A stretch of DNA of 41,627 bases from Tetragenococcus halophilus (GCF_021474685.1 NZ_JAKEIT010000023.1:1-41627), one strand, 5' to 3'. Positions 17,722-26,074 are shown, counted from the first letter of the stretch. Made by a program: numbers and translations. Notes: a model not told the origin generated them from the sequence alone.

Positions 17722-18351
17722 ATGCAAATTTATACTCGTACGGGCGATCAAGGAACGACCAAACTCATCGGTGGTCCTGAAGTAGCAAAAGATGATCCTC
17801 GTATTCAAGCTTATGGAACGATCGATGAATTAAATAGCTTAGTTGGATATATTGCTAGCTTGCCTGAGTTGGCAGCTAACTTCAAAGAAGAACTCGTTCA
17901 AATCCAACATTATTTATTTGATTGTGGCAACGATCTTGCCACGCCCACATTTAAAGAGATAGGAAAAATTTCACCTAGGGCTAGAAATGCAAGTGATCCA
18001 CTCTATCCTTACGTAGTCAAAAAAGAAGACATAGAGTGGTTGGAAGCCCGGATAGACTTTTATGCAGGCATCCCTCCTGAAATTGATTATTTCATCCTCC
18101 CAGGCGGCACGCCGGAAAGTGCGCAACTGCATATGGCTCGTACCGTTGCAAGACGAGCAGAAAGAGAAATCGTTAGCTTTCAAAATCAAGGTCAGGTGAA
18201 TCCCTTTGCTTTGAAATTTGTCAATCGGTTATCAGATTATTTCTTTTCCTTAGCCCGTGTGGTTAATAGCCAAGCAGGAAAAGAAGATGTCCGTTATGAA
18301 CGTAGCAAAAAAGTCTTTCATAATGACCTCACAAAAGACGATATTCAATAA
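17722..18351 (+). CDS. PduO-type ATP:cob(I)alamin adenosyltransferase
   Basis: The enzyme transfers the adenosyl group of ATP to cob(I)alamin, giving the cofactor of the upstream reductase. Family signatures are the N-terminal IYTRTGDQGTTKLIGG, AYGTIDELNSLVGY and the C-terminal ARTVARRAEREIV and FVNRLSDYFFSLARVVN. At 209 residues it is slightly longer than many PduO proteins. GAGGAGG-like ribosome-binding site before ATG. No cobalamin biosynthesis gene is in the window, so salvage from uptake is likely. Confidence 0.94.
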   Translation: MQIYTRTGDQGTTKLIGGPEVAKDDPRIQAYGTIDELNSLVGYIASLPELAANFKEELVQIQHYLFDCGNDLATPTFKEIGKISPRARNASDPLYPYVVKKEDIEWLEARIDFYAGIPPEIDYFILPGGTPESAQLHMARTVARRAEREIVSFQNQGQVNPFALKFVNRLSDYFFSLARVVNSQAGKEDVRYERSKKVFHNDLTKDDIQ

Positions 18352-18401
18352 AAAAACACGACAGGAGCTATAAATTGAAGCGGCTCTTGTCGTGTTTTTT
18401 T
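18351..18401 (+). terminator. strong terminator of the nrdJ operon
   Basis: AAAAAACACGACAGGAGC (18351-18368) pairs with GCTCTTGTCGTGTTTTTT (18383-18400) with one G-T pair, ending in a T-run. The remaining spacer to 18564 shows only an 8-bp inverted repeat (CGTTAAAG/CTTTAACG, 18526-18553) without a T-run. Confidence 0.92.
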
Positions 18402-18564
18402 GTTCATCTTTGCAATTTCGGAGAACGTTTGTATTCGTTATATAACCTTAATGTCTGTTACCATCGTAATCAATAGATCTTGGGGAGTCGTACTTTGATA
18501 TCATAATAATGTCCTACTAAGCTTGCGTTAAAGACCTTTCTCATACTTTAACGGCTAAACAAAA

Positions 18565-19254
18565 TTAAGACTCATTTAAATCAGCAATCGTACTGTTTGC
18601 GCCAAAAACATTCTCCCAATCTTTAGTGAAATCATCCACCGCTTGAGCAATTGACGGCATCGCTAAAGCTTGACCAATAATATCTGGTGCCACAGTTACC
18701 GCTTGGGCGCCTTGTTCTAAAGCAGTAGTCACTTGTCCCACATTTTTAAAACTAGCAGCTACGATTTTAGTTTGACTATTACTCATTTGTATTTCATTCG
18801 CCATAGCTTTCATAGCTTTTCTAGCATCAATATTTAAATTTTCCATACGGTTAAAATAAGGCGCAATATAATCTGCACCCGCTGCGATTGCTAAATAAGC
18901 CTGGAATTTAGTATAAATAGCTGTAGCCGTTACGTTTAGCCCCTCTTTTTTTAAGGCCTTAATTACTTTTAAACCTTCACTACTTACAGGAACTTTGAAA
19001 TAGATTTCTCTTCCCAATTGCTCCAATATAGCTTCTACATCTTTTAACATCCCTACTTTATCTTTTGCCACCACTTGTATATGCAATGAACGTTTTTCTC
19101 CGATCACTTCCCTGATTGCTTTCATATGCGCAAAAAATTCGATTTTTCCTTCTTTTTTTATGATCGAAGGATTAGTCGTTACACCTGCTAGCGGAAGAAT
19201 GGCCTCATACTTTTTGATCGTTTCAATATTTGCAGTATCTAATAAAATTTCCAT
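18565..19254 (-). CDS. transaldolase-like protein (fructose-6-phosphate aldolase subfamily)
   Basis: A 229-residue TalB/FSA-type class I aldolase. The Schiff-base lysine is Lys87 in REIYFKVPVS; MEILLDTANI at the start and GVTTNPSII are family signatures. Length is near the 214-225 of the short FSA branch. The enzyme may interconvert sugar phosphates as a transaldolase or cleave fructose 6-phosphate; sequence does not separate these. It is monocistronic with a GGAG ribosome-binding site and a cre site in front, which suggests carbon-catabolite control. Confidence 0.9.
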   Translation of the reverse strand: MEILLDTANIETIKKYEAILPLAGVTTNPSIIKKEGKIEFFAHMKAIREVIGEKRSLHIQVVAKDKVGMLKDVEAILEQLGREIYFKVPVSSEGLKVIKALKKEGLNVTATAIYTKFQAYLAIAAGADYIAPYFNRMENLNIDARKAMKAMANEIQMSNSQTKIVAASFKNVGQVTTALEQGAQAVTVAPDIIGQALAMPSIAQAVDDFTKDWENVFGANSTIADLNES

Positions 19255-19283
19255 TATAATTTGCTCCTTTGCTTAAAAACGAT

Positions 19284-19297
19284 AGAAACCGCTTTCT
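19284..19297 (-). promoter_or_regulatory. cre site upstream of the transaldolase-like gene
   Basis: On the minus strand AGAAAGCGGTTTCT, nearly a perfect palindrome, matches cre at 12 of 14 positions. It lies 30 bases before the start codon. The rest of the 309-base spacer to argG is AT-rich and holds the argG control elements. Confidence 0.62.
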
Positions 19298-19477
19298 TTA
19301 AATTTTAAAAAACAACTTTCATTCAAAAACTTTTTTATCATCTTACGAAATAAACATAGCACAAGTAGCAGAAAATCGTCAATAAATATTGTATAAATCA
19401 TCACAAATTTATTTTTAATACAATGGTTAAAGTTTCATACATTATACTTGCATAAATACAATTATAATTTATGAAAT

Positions 19478-19495
19478 AATGAATATTTATTCGAA
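19478..19495 (+). promoter_or_regulatory. ARG box upstream of argG
   Basis: AATGAATATTTATTCGAA matches the Gram-positive ArgR/AhrC box (WATGAATWWWWATTCAW) with one mismatch. It lies just upstream of the likely argG promoter. A weaker half-matching element is seen near 19448-19464. Confidence 0.65.
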
Positions 19496-19502
19496 AATCT
19501 AT

Positions 19503-19530
19503 TGATTAAATAAAATTGTTTTGCTAATAT
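19503..19530 (+). promoter_or_regulatory. argG promoter with extended -10
   Basis: TTGATT (19503-19508), 16 nt, TAATAT (19525-19530) preceded by TGC, giving an extended -10. The start of transcription would be near 19537, 27 bases before argG. Confidence 0.5.
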
Positions 19531-19563
19531 ATAGTTCAAATTCAATTTAGGGGATGCATAATT

Positions 19564-20775
19564 ATGAAAGAAAAAGTTGTTTTAGCTTATTCAGGTGGTT
19601 TAGATACTTCAGTTTCAGTTCGATGGTTGACCGATCAAGGATATGATGTTATTGCATGTTGTCTGGATATTGGCGAAGGAAAAGATATCCAAGCGATCCG
19701 GGATAAGGCACTAACGGTCGGAGCAAATCAGTCTTACGCTATTGACACAAAAGAAGAATTTTTACAAGACTTTGCTTTAATCGCTTTACAAGGAAACACC
19801 TTCTATGAAAATTCTTATCCATTAGTTTCAGCTTTGTCACGTCCTTTAATTGCCAAAAAGTTAGTAGAATTAGCTCAGCAAACAAATGCGAAAACTATCG
19901 CTCATGGTTGTACTGGAAAAGGAAATGATCAAGTTCGTTTTGAAGTTGCGATCGCGGCTTTAGACCCTACATTGAAAGTAATTGCACCTGTACGACAATG
20001 GCAATGGTCCCGAGAAGAAGAAATCAATTATGCACAAGCAAATAATGTTCCGATTCCTGCTGATTTAGACAACCCCTACTCCATTGATCAAAATTTATGG
20101 GGACGAGCTTGCGAATGTGGGGCTCTTGAAGATCCATGGGCTACACCGCCAGAAGGAGCTTACGAATTAACAAATGAATTGTCTAATACACCTGACGATC
20201 CTGAAATCATTGAATTGACCTTTGAAGAAGGTATGCCTACTGCAATCAATGACGAAAAAATGAATTTAACAGCCATCACCTCTACCCTTAATACTTTAGC
20301 AGGAAAACATGGTATCGGACGGATTGACCATGTAGAGAATCGTTTAGTGGGTATAAAATCAAGGGAAGTTTATGAGTGTCCAGCTGCATTAACAATGATG
20401 CATGCACATAAGGAACTAGAAGATTTAGTATTTGTAAAAGAGCTGGCCCATGTCAAACTATCGATTGAAAATCAATTAGCCCAAACGATCTATGACGGAC
20501 TATGGTTTAATCCACTAAATGAGGCGCTAATTGCATTTGTTAAAAGTACACAAAAAGATGTAAATGGTATTGTTCGTTTGAAATTATTTAAAGGAAACAT
20601 TATTTGTGAAGGTAAAAAATCATCCAATAGTTTATATAATGAAAACTTGGCAACTTATACTTCTGCTGACACTTTTGACCAAGAAGCAGCTGTTGGCTTT
20701 ATCAAATTGTGGGGCCTTCCTTCCAAGGTTTATGCTGAAGTGCAAGCACAAGAAAACAAGGAGGATATAGAATGA
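19564..20775 (+). CDS. argG: argininosuccinate synthase
   Basis: ArgG joins citrulline and aspartate with ATP to form argininosuccinate in the penultimate step of arginine synthesis. The PP-loop [10 protein letters not shown] is at residues 8-17 and [13 protein letters not shown] near 120; 403 residues is the usual length. AGGGG lies 9 nt before the ATG. It overlaps argH by four bases, so the pair is co-translated. Other arg genes are not in the window. Confidence 0.96.
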   Translation: MKEKVVLAYSGGLDTSVSVRWLTDQGYDVIACCLDIGEGKDIQAIRDKALTVGANQSYAIDTKEEFLQDFALIALQGNTFYENSYPLVSALSRPLIAKKLVELAQQTNAKTIAHGCTGKGNDQVRFEVAIAALDPTLKVIAPVRQWQWSREEEINYAQANNVPIPADLDNPYSIDQNLWGRACECGALEDPWATPPEGAYELTNELSNTPDDPEIIELTFEEGMPTAINDEKMNLTAITSTLNTLAGKHGIGRIDHVENRLVGIKSREVYECPAALTMMHAHKELEDLVFVKELAHVKLSIENQLAQTIYDGLWFNPLNEALIAFVKSTQKDVNGIVRLKLFKGNIICEGKKSSNSLYNENLATYTSADTFDQEAAVGFIKLWGLPSKVYAEVQAQENKEDIE

Positions 20776-22151
20776 AAAAGCTCTGGGGAGGACGTTTTAC
20801 TAAGGAAAATGAAGATTGGGTAGATACTTTCGGTGCCTCCATCTCTTTTGACTACCAAATGGCTAAACAAGATATCTTAGGCAGTTTAGCACACGTTAAA
20901 ATGCTAGCTAATTGTGGAATCATTACAGAAGATGAAATGCAACAAATTAAAGCGGGTCTAGAAAGTTTACAAGAAAAATTGGACAACAATGAATTGGCTT
21001 TTACTATACAAAATGAAGATATCCATCTAAATATTGAATCTCTTTTATACGAAGAAATTGGTCCAGTTGCCGGCAAGCTTCATACTGCACGCAGTCGTAA
21101 TGATCAAGTGGCAACAGACTTGCATTTGTATTTAAAAGAAACACTTACAACTGTGATTGAAAAGATTTATCAATTACGCAATGTATTAGTGAACAAAGCA
21201 GCAGAAAATATTGCAACGATCATACCAGGTTATACACACATGCAACACGCCCAGCCCATCTCTTTTGGTCATCATTTGCTTGCTTATTACCAAATGTTTG
21301 TACGCGATCAAAAACGTATGGAAGAAAATTTACAACACACTGATATTTCTCCATTGGGGGCTGCTGCTTTAGCAGGCACCACTTTTCCTATTGATCGCCA
21401 GCTAACGGCTGATGAACTAGGCTTTTCTTATTTATATGATAATAGCTTAGATGCAGTTAGTGATCGTGATTTTATTATAGAATATTTAAGTAACGCGTCT
21501 ATGCTGATGATGCATCTTTCTCGCTTTTGTGAAGAACTCATCCTATGGTCTGCTCACGAATTTCAGTTTGTTGAAATATCAGATACTTTCTCTACTGGAA
21601 GTTCAATTATGCCGCAAAAAAAGAATCCAGACATGGCGGAACTGATACGCGGAAAAACAGGACGTGTCTATGGCAATTTATTGCAATTACTGACAGTTAT
21701 GAAAGGACTGCCTCTTGCTTATAATAAAGACTTACAAGAGGATAAAGAAGGCATGTTTGATACTTCTGAAACTATGATTTCCAGTTTAGAAATCATGACA
21801 AAAATGATTGAAACATTGACAGTCAATCAGACCAACATGCAAAAAGCAACAGAAAAAGATTTTTCTAATGCAACTGAATTAGCTGACTATTTAGCCAATA
21901 AAGGTATCCCCTTTCGACAAGCACACGAAATTGTAGGTAAATTAGTTTTAGAATGTATTCAACAAGGAATCTATCTGCAAGATATTCCCTTAACAAAATA
22001 CCAGGATGTCTCTCCTGTTATTGAAGCAGACGTTTACGATAAATTAAGGGCAACAACCGCCGTAAAAAGTCGCAATTCAACAGGCGGCACTGGTTTTGAT
22101 CAAGTAAAAGCTCAAATTGAAAAAGCTCGAGAAGAACTACAAAACAAATGA
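20772..22151 (+). CDS. argH: argininosuccinate lyase
   Basis: ArgH splits argininosuccinate into arginine and fumarate. The fumarase/aspartase superfamily signature [15 protein letters not shown] near residue 278 contains the catalytic loop, with [12 protein letters not shown] near 105 and [10 protein letters not shown] near 155. 459 residues is standard. AAGGAGG precedes the ATG within the argG 3' end. Confidence 0.96.
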   Translation: MKKLWGGRFTKENEDWVDTFGASISFDYQMAKQDILGSLAHVKMLANCGIITEDEMQQIKAGLESLQEKLDNNELAFTIQNEDIHLNIESLLYEEIGPVAGKLHTARSRNDQVATDLHLYLKETLTTVIEKIYQLRNVLVNKAAENIATIIPGYTHMQHAQPISFGHHLLAYYQMFVRDQKRMEENLQHTDISPLGAAALAGTTFPIDRQLTADELGFSYLYDNSLDAVSDRDFIIEYLSNASMLMMHLSRFCEELILWSAHEFQFVEISDTFSTGSSIMPQKKNPDMAELIRGKTGRVYGNLLQLLTVMKGLPLAYNKDLQEDKEGMFDTSETMISSLEIMTKMIETLTVNQTNMQKATEKDFSNATELADYLANKGIPFRQAHEIVGKLVLECIQQGIYLQDIPLTKYQDVSPVIEADVYDKLRATTAVKSRNSTGGTGFDQVKAQIEKAREELQNK

Positions 22152-22152
22152 A

Positions 22153-22191
22153 AATGGACCACATTAGAATATATTTCTTATGTGGTCCATT
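22153..22191 (+). terminator. terminator of argGH
   Basis: AATGGACCACAT (22153-22164) pairs perfectly with ATGTGGTCCATT (22180-22191). The following T-run is interrupted (TGAACTTTTC), so it may be moderate. Confidence 0.65.
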
Positions 22192-22329
22192 GAACTTTTC
22201 TATATTAATATAGTTTGTCTCTAGAATCTACAAAACTAGAGTTAGTCCGCTAAAGTAACCCTAAAATTTTTAAATCTAGAGTGCTTCTGCTTGTTTTTCT
22301 AGTTTTGCGAAAGTTTAGTAAGTTGCTTT

Positions 22330-22992
22330 TTATATTTCTTCTAACTTTTCAGAATCGAGAATTTGAACCGTTTGTTTATCTCTTTTAATCAGTTGATCTT
22401 TTTCCAAAGATTTTAATTTGCGCGACAATGTTTCTGGTGTCGTACCTAGAAAACCAGCTAGTTCTTTCATTTTCATAGGAATTTTTATTTGAGAACTTTC
22501 CGCAGCTTTCGCTAAATCTAATAAATAAGTTGCCAATCGTTCTTCAATTCTCTCCATCGTTAGAAATTGCGTCTGTTCCTCAACTTTAGCGTTTTTTTCA
22601 GCATTAATTGTTAAAAGTTTGATACTTAATTGTGGATAATCTTTTAAAAGTTTTTGAAAATCACTTTGTTTTAGTAAACAGATCTCGGTATTTTGTAAAG
22701 CTTCGCCAAATAAGTTATTATTTTTTACACCAAATAACGCATCTTCGCCTTCATAGCCGCCGGGTTCTACCACACGTAGTAACTGTTCTTTTCCGCTTGA
22801 GGAAAGTTGATAAACTTTTAAAAGACCTTTTGCTAGAATAACCAACTGTGGATCATCATAAGGCGAGATCACTGTCTCTCCTTTTTTATAAGTGGTATGC
22901 TTAACTAATTGATGAATTCTTTTTTGATCCTCCAAATCCAAATGATTAAATAAAGGAACCAGCGTGACGCATAAATGTTCTTCGTGATTCAT
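22330..22992 (-). CDS. Crp/Fnr-family redox regulator, FLP-like
   Basis: A 220-residue transcription factor with an N-terminal cyclic-nucleotide-binding-like barrel and a C-terminal helix-turn-helix. The recognition helix TPETLSRKL carries the Glu-Ser-Arg triplet that reads TTGAT in FNR. There is no four-cysteine iron-sulfur cluster; instead there are Cys8 and Cys105, 97 residues apart, as in the Lactobacillus FLP disulfide switch (Cys5/Cys102 from memory). The ATG at 22992, with AGAGG 6 nt upstream, is preferred over a TTG six bases earlier. Last gene of the HMA-Dps-FLP operon, which has a perfect FNR box upstream, so autoregulation is likely. Confidence 0.9.
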   Translation of the reverse strand: MNHEEHLCVTLVPLFNHLDLEDQKRIHQLVKHTTYKKGETVISPYDDPQLVILAKGLLKVYQLSSSGKEQLLRVVEPGGYEGEDALFGVKNNNLFGEALQNTEICLLKQSDFQKLLKDYPQLSIKLLTINAEKNAKVEEQTQFLTMERIEERLATYLLDLAKAAESSQIKIPMKMKELAGFLGTTPETLSRKLKSLEKDQLIKRDKQTVQILDSEKLEEI

Positions 22993-23009
22993 AATCAACC
23001 TCTTTTTTA

Positions 23010-23543
23010 CTATTCTTCTTCTTCTTCCAAGCCTTCAGAAACTTCGTGTCCTAAATAACTTTGTATACTATAAATTTGATGTTTTATCCAGGTATACAAC
23101 TGTTTTAAAAATTCCGTAAGACCAAATTTACTTTCATTTTCTGCTAGTGTAATCCCTCGGGTAATAAACAATAATTGAGTGTTAAAATCTTTTACTACAT
23201 CCATTAGCAAATAATCACCCATTTCATATTTGAAACGTCCATTTTCTTCTAGCATACTATATTGGGTGAATTCTTCTGTAGTTGTTGGGATAACTTCATC
23301 TTCATCTAACATCAAATAGTTTAACTCGTCAAATAATTGATTTTCTTTAGTAACCAATTTGGGAAATTTTTCTTGAACAAAGCTTCGCTCCGTCCCTTTT
23401 ACATAATAAACGATTTGTCTTAATTTATTTTGATGGATAACCAAATTGGCTAGAATATGTCCAATCATCGCACCTGCTGTAGGTGTATGATGATCTTTTT
23501 CACTTTGGATTAGTTCTTGTTGGTATTTTTCTTCCGGACTCAT
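23010..23543 (-). CDS. Dps/ferritin-like protein with degenerate ferroxidase site
   Basis: This 177-residue mostly helical protein resembles Dps-family proteins by pattern (ILANLVIHQNKLRQIVYYVKG near residues 30-50, then a long acidic helix). The usual Dps ligands HNFHW and H-x11-D are not conserved, so iron oxidation is doubtful. The C-terminus is a poly-acidic tail (EGLEEEEE). It starts at a TAATG overlap with the HMA gene and is followed by the Crp/Fnr gene. A metal-buffering or protein-partner role in this operon is inference. Confidence 0.6.
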   Translation of the reverse strand: MSPEEKYQQELIQSEKDHHTPTAGAMIGHILANLVIHQNKLRQIVYYVKGTERSFVQEKFPKLVTKENQLFDELNYLMLDEDEVIPTTTEEFTQYSMLEENGRFKYEMGDYLLMDVVKDFNTQLLFITRGITLAENESKFGLTEFLKQLYTWIKHQIYSIQSYLGHEVSEGLEEEEE

Positions 23544-23773
23544 TAAGACAACTCCTTTGTCTTCGTATTTTCTACAGTATAACCTAGCTTTTCAATCGTT
23601 TTTTTGATCGTTTCTGCATTTGTTGTAGCTGGATCAATTTCAACTTTTACTTTACTTGCGTTGAATAATACTTTCACCTTAGCTACACCCTCTTCTTTTT
23701 TGACTGCTTGTTCGATTTTTTGCATACATGAAGGGCATGTAAGCGTCCCTAATTGAATGATTACTTTTGCCAT
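23543..23773 (-). CDS. HMA-domain metal-binding protein (metallochaperone)
   Basis: A 76-residue ferredoxin-fold heavy-metal-associated domain with the metal pair in TCPSCMQKIE (Cys13, Cys16). The typical motif is GMxCxxC; here the preceding residues are GTLTCPSC. It probably delivers a soft metal to the P-type ATPase encoded upstream, which lacks its own HMA domain. GAGGAGG lies 10 nt before the ATG. First gene of the operon behind an FNR box. Confidence 0.88.
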   Translation of the reverse strand: MAKVIIQLGTLTCPSCMQKIEQAVKKEEGVAKVKVLFNASKVKVEIDPATTNAETIKKTIEKLGYTVENTKTKELS

Positions 23774-23833
23774 AATAAAATTCCTCCTCTTTTATTTTCA
23801 AATTCACCTTATATTATTTTATGAAAGAAAAAA

Positions 23834-23847
23834 TTGATACTTATCAA
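23834..23847 (-). promoter_or_regulatory. perfect FNR box before the HMA-Dps-FLP operon
   Basis: TTGATACTTATCAA fits TTGATnnnnATCAA exactly and overlaps the stop codon of the P-type ATPase gene. A minus-strand -10 (TAATAT or TATAAG, complement of 23808-23816) would put the box centre about 37-40 bases before the transcription start, close to class II activator spacing. Confidence 0.82.
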
Positions 23848-25709
23848 GTTTTCGTTTTTTTCTTATAATTTAGTAATAATCGCATCCCATTAAAAATGAC
23901 AATCAAAATACTTAGTTCGTGAATAAACATCCCACTGGCCATATAGATATAACCAAGAACCAAACCTAGTAACAGAAGCAGTACTGTACCTAGTGAAATT
24001 AGGATATTTTCTTGCATATTACGCAATATTCTTTTCGTTAAACGATATGCATCCGCTAATTTTTCAAAGCTTGATTTCATCAAAACGATGTCTGATGTTT
24101 CAATAGCAATCTCTGTTCCACCTCCCATAGCAATTCCAATATCACTTAAAGCAAGTGAGGGGCTATCGTTAACACCATCACCGACAAAAGCTGTTTGATG
24201 ACCTTCATTTTGTAATTTGCGGATATAATCAGCTTTATTTTCTGGCAATAAATTCCCATAGACTTTCGTTATCCCAAGTTCTTCTGCAATACTTTCTGCG
24301 GTTTCTTGATTATCGCCGGTTAGCATGATTAACTCTTTTGCGCCCATCTCTTTTAGACGGTCTAATGTTTCTTTTACTCCTGGCCGAATCTGATCTTTAA
24401 TTCCAATCAATAAAGACAATTGACCATCAATTGCCACCATCACTAAAGAATGTCCGGCAGTCTGCAGCTTATGAATATCACTTTGCATTTTTTCCGTAAG
24501 TTCAACGCCATTTTCAGTCATCAAAGATTGATTACCAACAAGTACATTTTTATCATCCAATATTGCTTTAATTCCTTGGCCTTTAACTACGTTTGTTTGA
24601 GTAACCGGTAGATAACTAGACAGTTTTGCGTAGTCAATAATCGCTTGACCTAATGGATGATCAGATTCTCTTTCAATACTAGCAGCAATTTTCAAACTTT
24701 CAGCTAAATCACCGGAATAGTTTTTGACAGCAGCGACACTTGGCTTGCCTAATGTCAAAGTACCCGTTTTATCAAACACAAAGGTGTCAACTTTGCTAAA
24801 GCCATCAATGACTTCACCACCTTTAATCAGTATGCCGCTTCTGGCTCCACTTCCGATACCTGCAACATTTGAAACGGGGACACCAATCACCAAAGCTCCC
24901 GGACAGCCTAAAACCAGAATAGTGATCGCCAAACGAACATTTTGGCTCAAAATACCGACAATCAAAGATAAAATAAGTACGGCTGGTGTGTAGTACTTGG
25001 CAAATTTGTCAATAAAACGTTCGGCACTAGATTTACTATCTTGCGCTTCTTCCACTAACTCAATAATTTTACCAAAGGTGGTATCTTCCCCAACTCTTTT
25101 CGTTTTGATTTTTAAGGTTCCGTTATCTAAAAACGTTCCAGCAAAAACATCGTCACCTTTTCCCTTTCTTCTTTGTTTCGATTCACCAGTTACACTGGCT
25201 TCATCTAAGTAACCTTCGCCTTCATCAATAATCCCATCCACCGGTACTTGGCTACCCGTTTTTACTAATAAACGATCACCCTTAACAATATTCTCGATTT
25301 CAACTGTTTTACTTGAACCATTATCTAATATTTTTAAAGCACTTTTAGGCGCCATTTTGGTCAAAGATTGAATCGCTGTACGCGTTTTTTCCAACGTTTT
25401 TTGTTCTAAAAAACTACCAAATAAAAACAGAAAAGTGACGATCGCTGACTCGTTATATTCCCCGATCAAAAAAGCGCCAAAAACTGCGATAGTTACTAAC
25501 AAGTCAATACTGAGCACTCGTACTTTTAATGCTTGATATGCTTGCAGAAAAATCGGTAATACTCCGATGATTGAGGCAATAATCATTGCAATTTGATAAC
25601 CAAGTAACCAAGTAAAGATAAATTTTGCGATGCCGGCAAAAATAATCAGTATACCAGTAATAAATGTCAATTGATTTTTATGCTGCATAATCCATTGCTG
25701 TATTTTCAA
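23844..25709 (-). CDS. P1B-type heavy-metal-transporting ATPase with CPG motif
   Basis: A 621-residue membrane pump. The phosphorylation site DKTGT is at Asp313, the actuator TGES near 174-177, the P1B-specific HP dipeptide in ESDHPLGQAI, and the hinge GDGVNDSPSLALSDIGIAMG near the C-terminus. Membrane helices occupy about 14-100, 243-285 and 570-615. The ion motif in the sixth helix is CPG (Cys269-Pro270-Gly271), not CPC or SPC, so the metal cannot be assigned with confidence. There is no N-terminal HMA domain; one is supplied by the next gene. Start is TTG with GGAGG 9 nt upstream. A perfect FNR box lies upstream. Confidence 0.92.
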   Translation of the reverse strand: MKIQQWIMQHKNQLTFITGILIIFAGIAKFIFTWLLGYQIAMIIASIIGVLPIFLQAYQALKVRVLSIDLLVTIAVFGAFLIGEYNESAIVTFLFLFGSFLEQKTLEKTRTAIQSLTKMAPKSALKILDNGSSKTVEIENIVKGDRLLVKTGSQVPVDGIIDEGEGYLDEASVTGESKQRRKGKGDDVFAGTFLDNGTLKIKTKRVGEDTTFGKIIELVEEAQDSKSSAERFIDKFAKYYTPAVLILSLIVGILSQNVRLAITILVLGCPGALVIGVPVSNVAGIGSGARSGILIKGGEVIDGFSKVDTFVFDKTGTLTLGKPSVAAVKNYSGDLAESLKIAASIERESDHPLGQAIIDYAKLSSYLPVTQTNVVKGQGIKAILDDKNVLVGNQSLMTENGVELTEKMQSDIHKLQTAGHSLVMVAIDGQLSLLIGIKDQIRPGVKETLDRLKEMGAKELIMLTGDNQETAESIAEELGITKVYGNLLPENKADYIRKLQNEGHQTAFVGDGVNDSPSLALSDIGIAMGGGTEIAIETSDIVLMKSSFEKLADAYRLTKRILRNMQENILISLGTVLLLLLGLVLGYIYMASGMFIHELSILIVIFNGMRLLLNYKKKTKT

Positions 25710-25764
25710 TTTTAACTTCCTCCTTTTTACAACTACAGTGTACTAGGGGGAATGAACAAAAAAA

Positions 25765-25778
25765 TTGATGGATATCAA
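25765..25778 (-). promoter_or_regulatory. perfect FNR box upstream of the P-type ATPase gene
   Basis: TTGATGGATATCAA fits TTGATnnnnATCAA exactly. With the minus-strand TACACT (complement of 25737-25742) as -10, the box centre lies about 41.5 bases before the start of transcription, the classic class II activator position. Confidence 0.85.
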
Positions 25779-25796
25779 GAAATGAGGCTTTTGTTA

Positions 25797-25836
25797 AAAA
25801 TGGTATTCAAAATGGTATTCAAAATGGTATTCAAAT
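25797..25836 (+). repeat. three tandem 12-bp repeats
   Basis: The unit AAAATGGTATTC occurs three times with an exact 12-base period (TGGTATTC at 25801, 25813 and 25825). It lies between the FNR box and the tRNA-Leu promoter. Function unknown. Confidence 0.75.
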
Positions 25837-25860
25837 TGAAATGTAAAAATTAGAACATTA

Positions 25861-25888
25861 TTGACAAAGCTACAAACATTGATAAAAT
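25861..25888 (+). promoter_or_regulatory. promoter of tRNA-Leu
   Basis: Consensus TTGACA (25861-25866), 16 nt, TAAAAT (25883-25888), about 16 bases before the mature tRNA. Confidence 0.75.
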
Positions 25889-25903
25889 AGACTTTGTTGT
25901 AAA

Positions 25904-25988
25904 GCGGATGTGTTGGAATTGGTAGACAAGCATGATTCAGGTTCATGTGAGCATAACGCTCGTGTGGGTTCGACTCCCACTATCCGCA
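25904..25988 (+). tRNA. tRNA-Leu (anticodon CAG)
   Basis: The 85-base cloverleaf has acceptor GCGGATG paired with TATCCGC plus discriminator A, a D-arm with TTGGTAGACAAG, anticodon stem CATGA/TCATG around loop TTCAGGT (anticodon CAG, reading CUG), a long class II variable arm GAGC-ATAAC-GCTC and T-arm GTGGG-TTCGACT-CCCAC. CCA is not encoded. It is a single tRNA gene. Confidence 0.96.
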
Positions 25989-26013
25989 TATGAAAAGCTT
26001 AAGATTAAACAAC

Positions 26014-26068
26014 AAAAAAAGAAGGAAAAGAGATTTCAATAAGAATCATCTTTTTCTTCTTTTTTATT
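26014..26068. terminator. bidirectional terminator after tRNA-Leu and the alpha-glucoside regulator
   Basis: AAAAAAAGAAGGAAAAGAGAT (26014-26034) pairs with ATCTTTTTCTTCTTTTTT (from about 26048), a long A/T stem flanked by A and T runs, between convergent genes. Confidence 0.8.
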
Positions 26069-26074
26069 ATCTTG

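Noticed and set aside
18526-18553. Inverted repeat CGTTAAAG/CTTTAACG as a terminator of the transaldolase-like gene
   Set aside because: There is no T-run on either strand and the stem is short, so I mention it only as a weak hairpin.
19298-19563. T-box leader before argG
   Set aside because: No T-box motif, specifier stem or leader terminator was found in this AT-rich spacer.
23834-23847. FNR box as a chance palindrome at the ATPase stop codon
   Set aside because: A second exact match lies before the other transcription unit of the same module, next to an FNR-type regulator gene, so chance is unlikely.
25797-25836. Start of a CRISPR array
   Set aside because: The 12-base units are contiguous without spacers and there are no cas genes.
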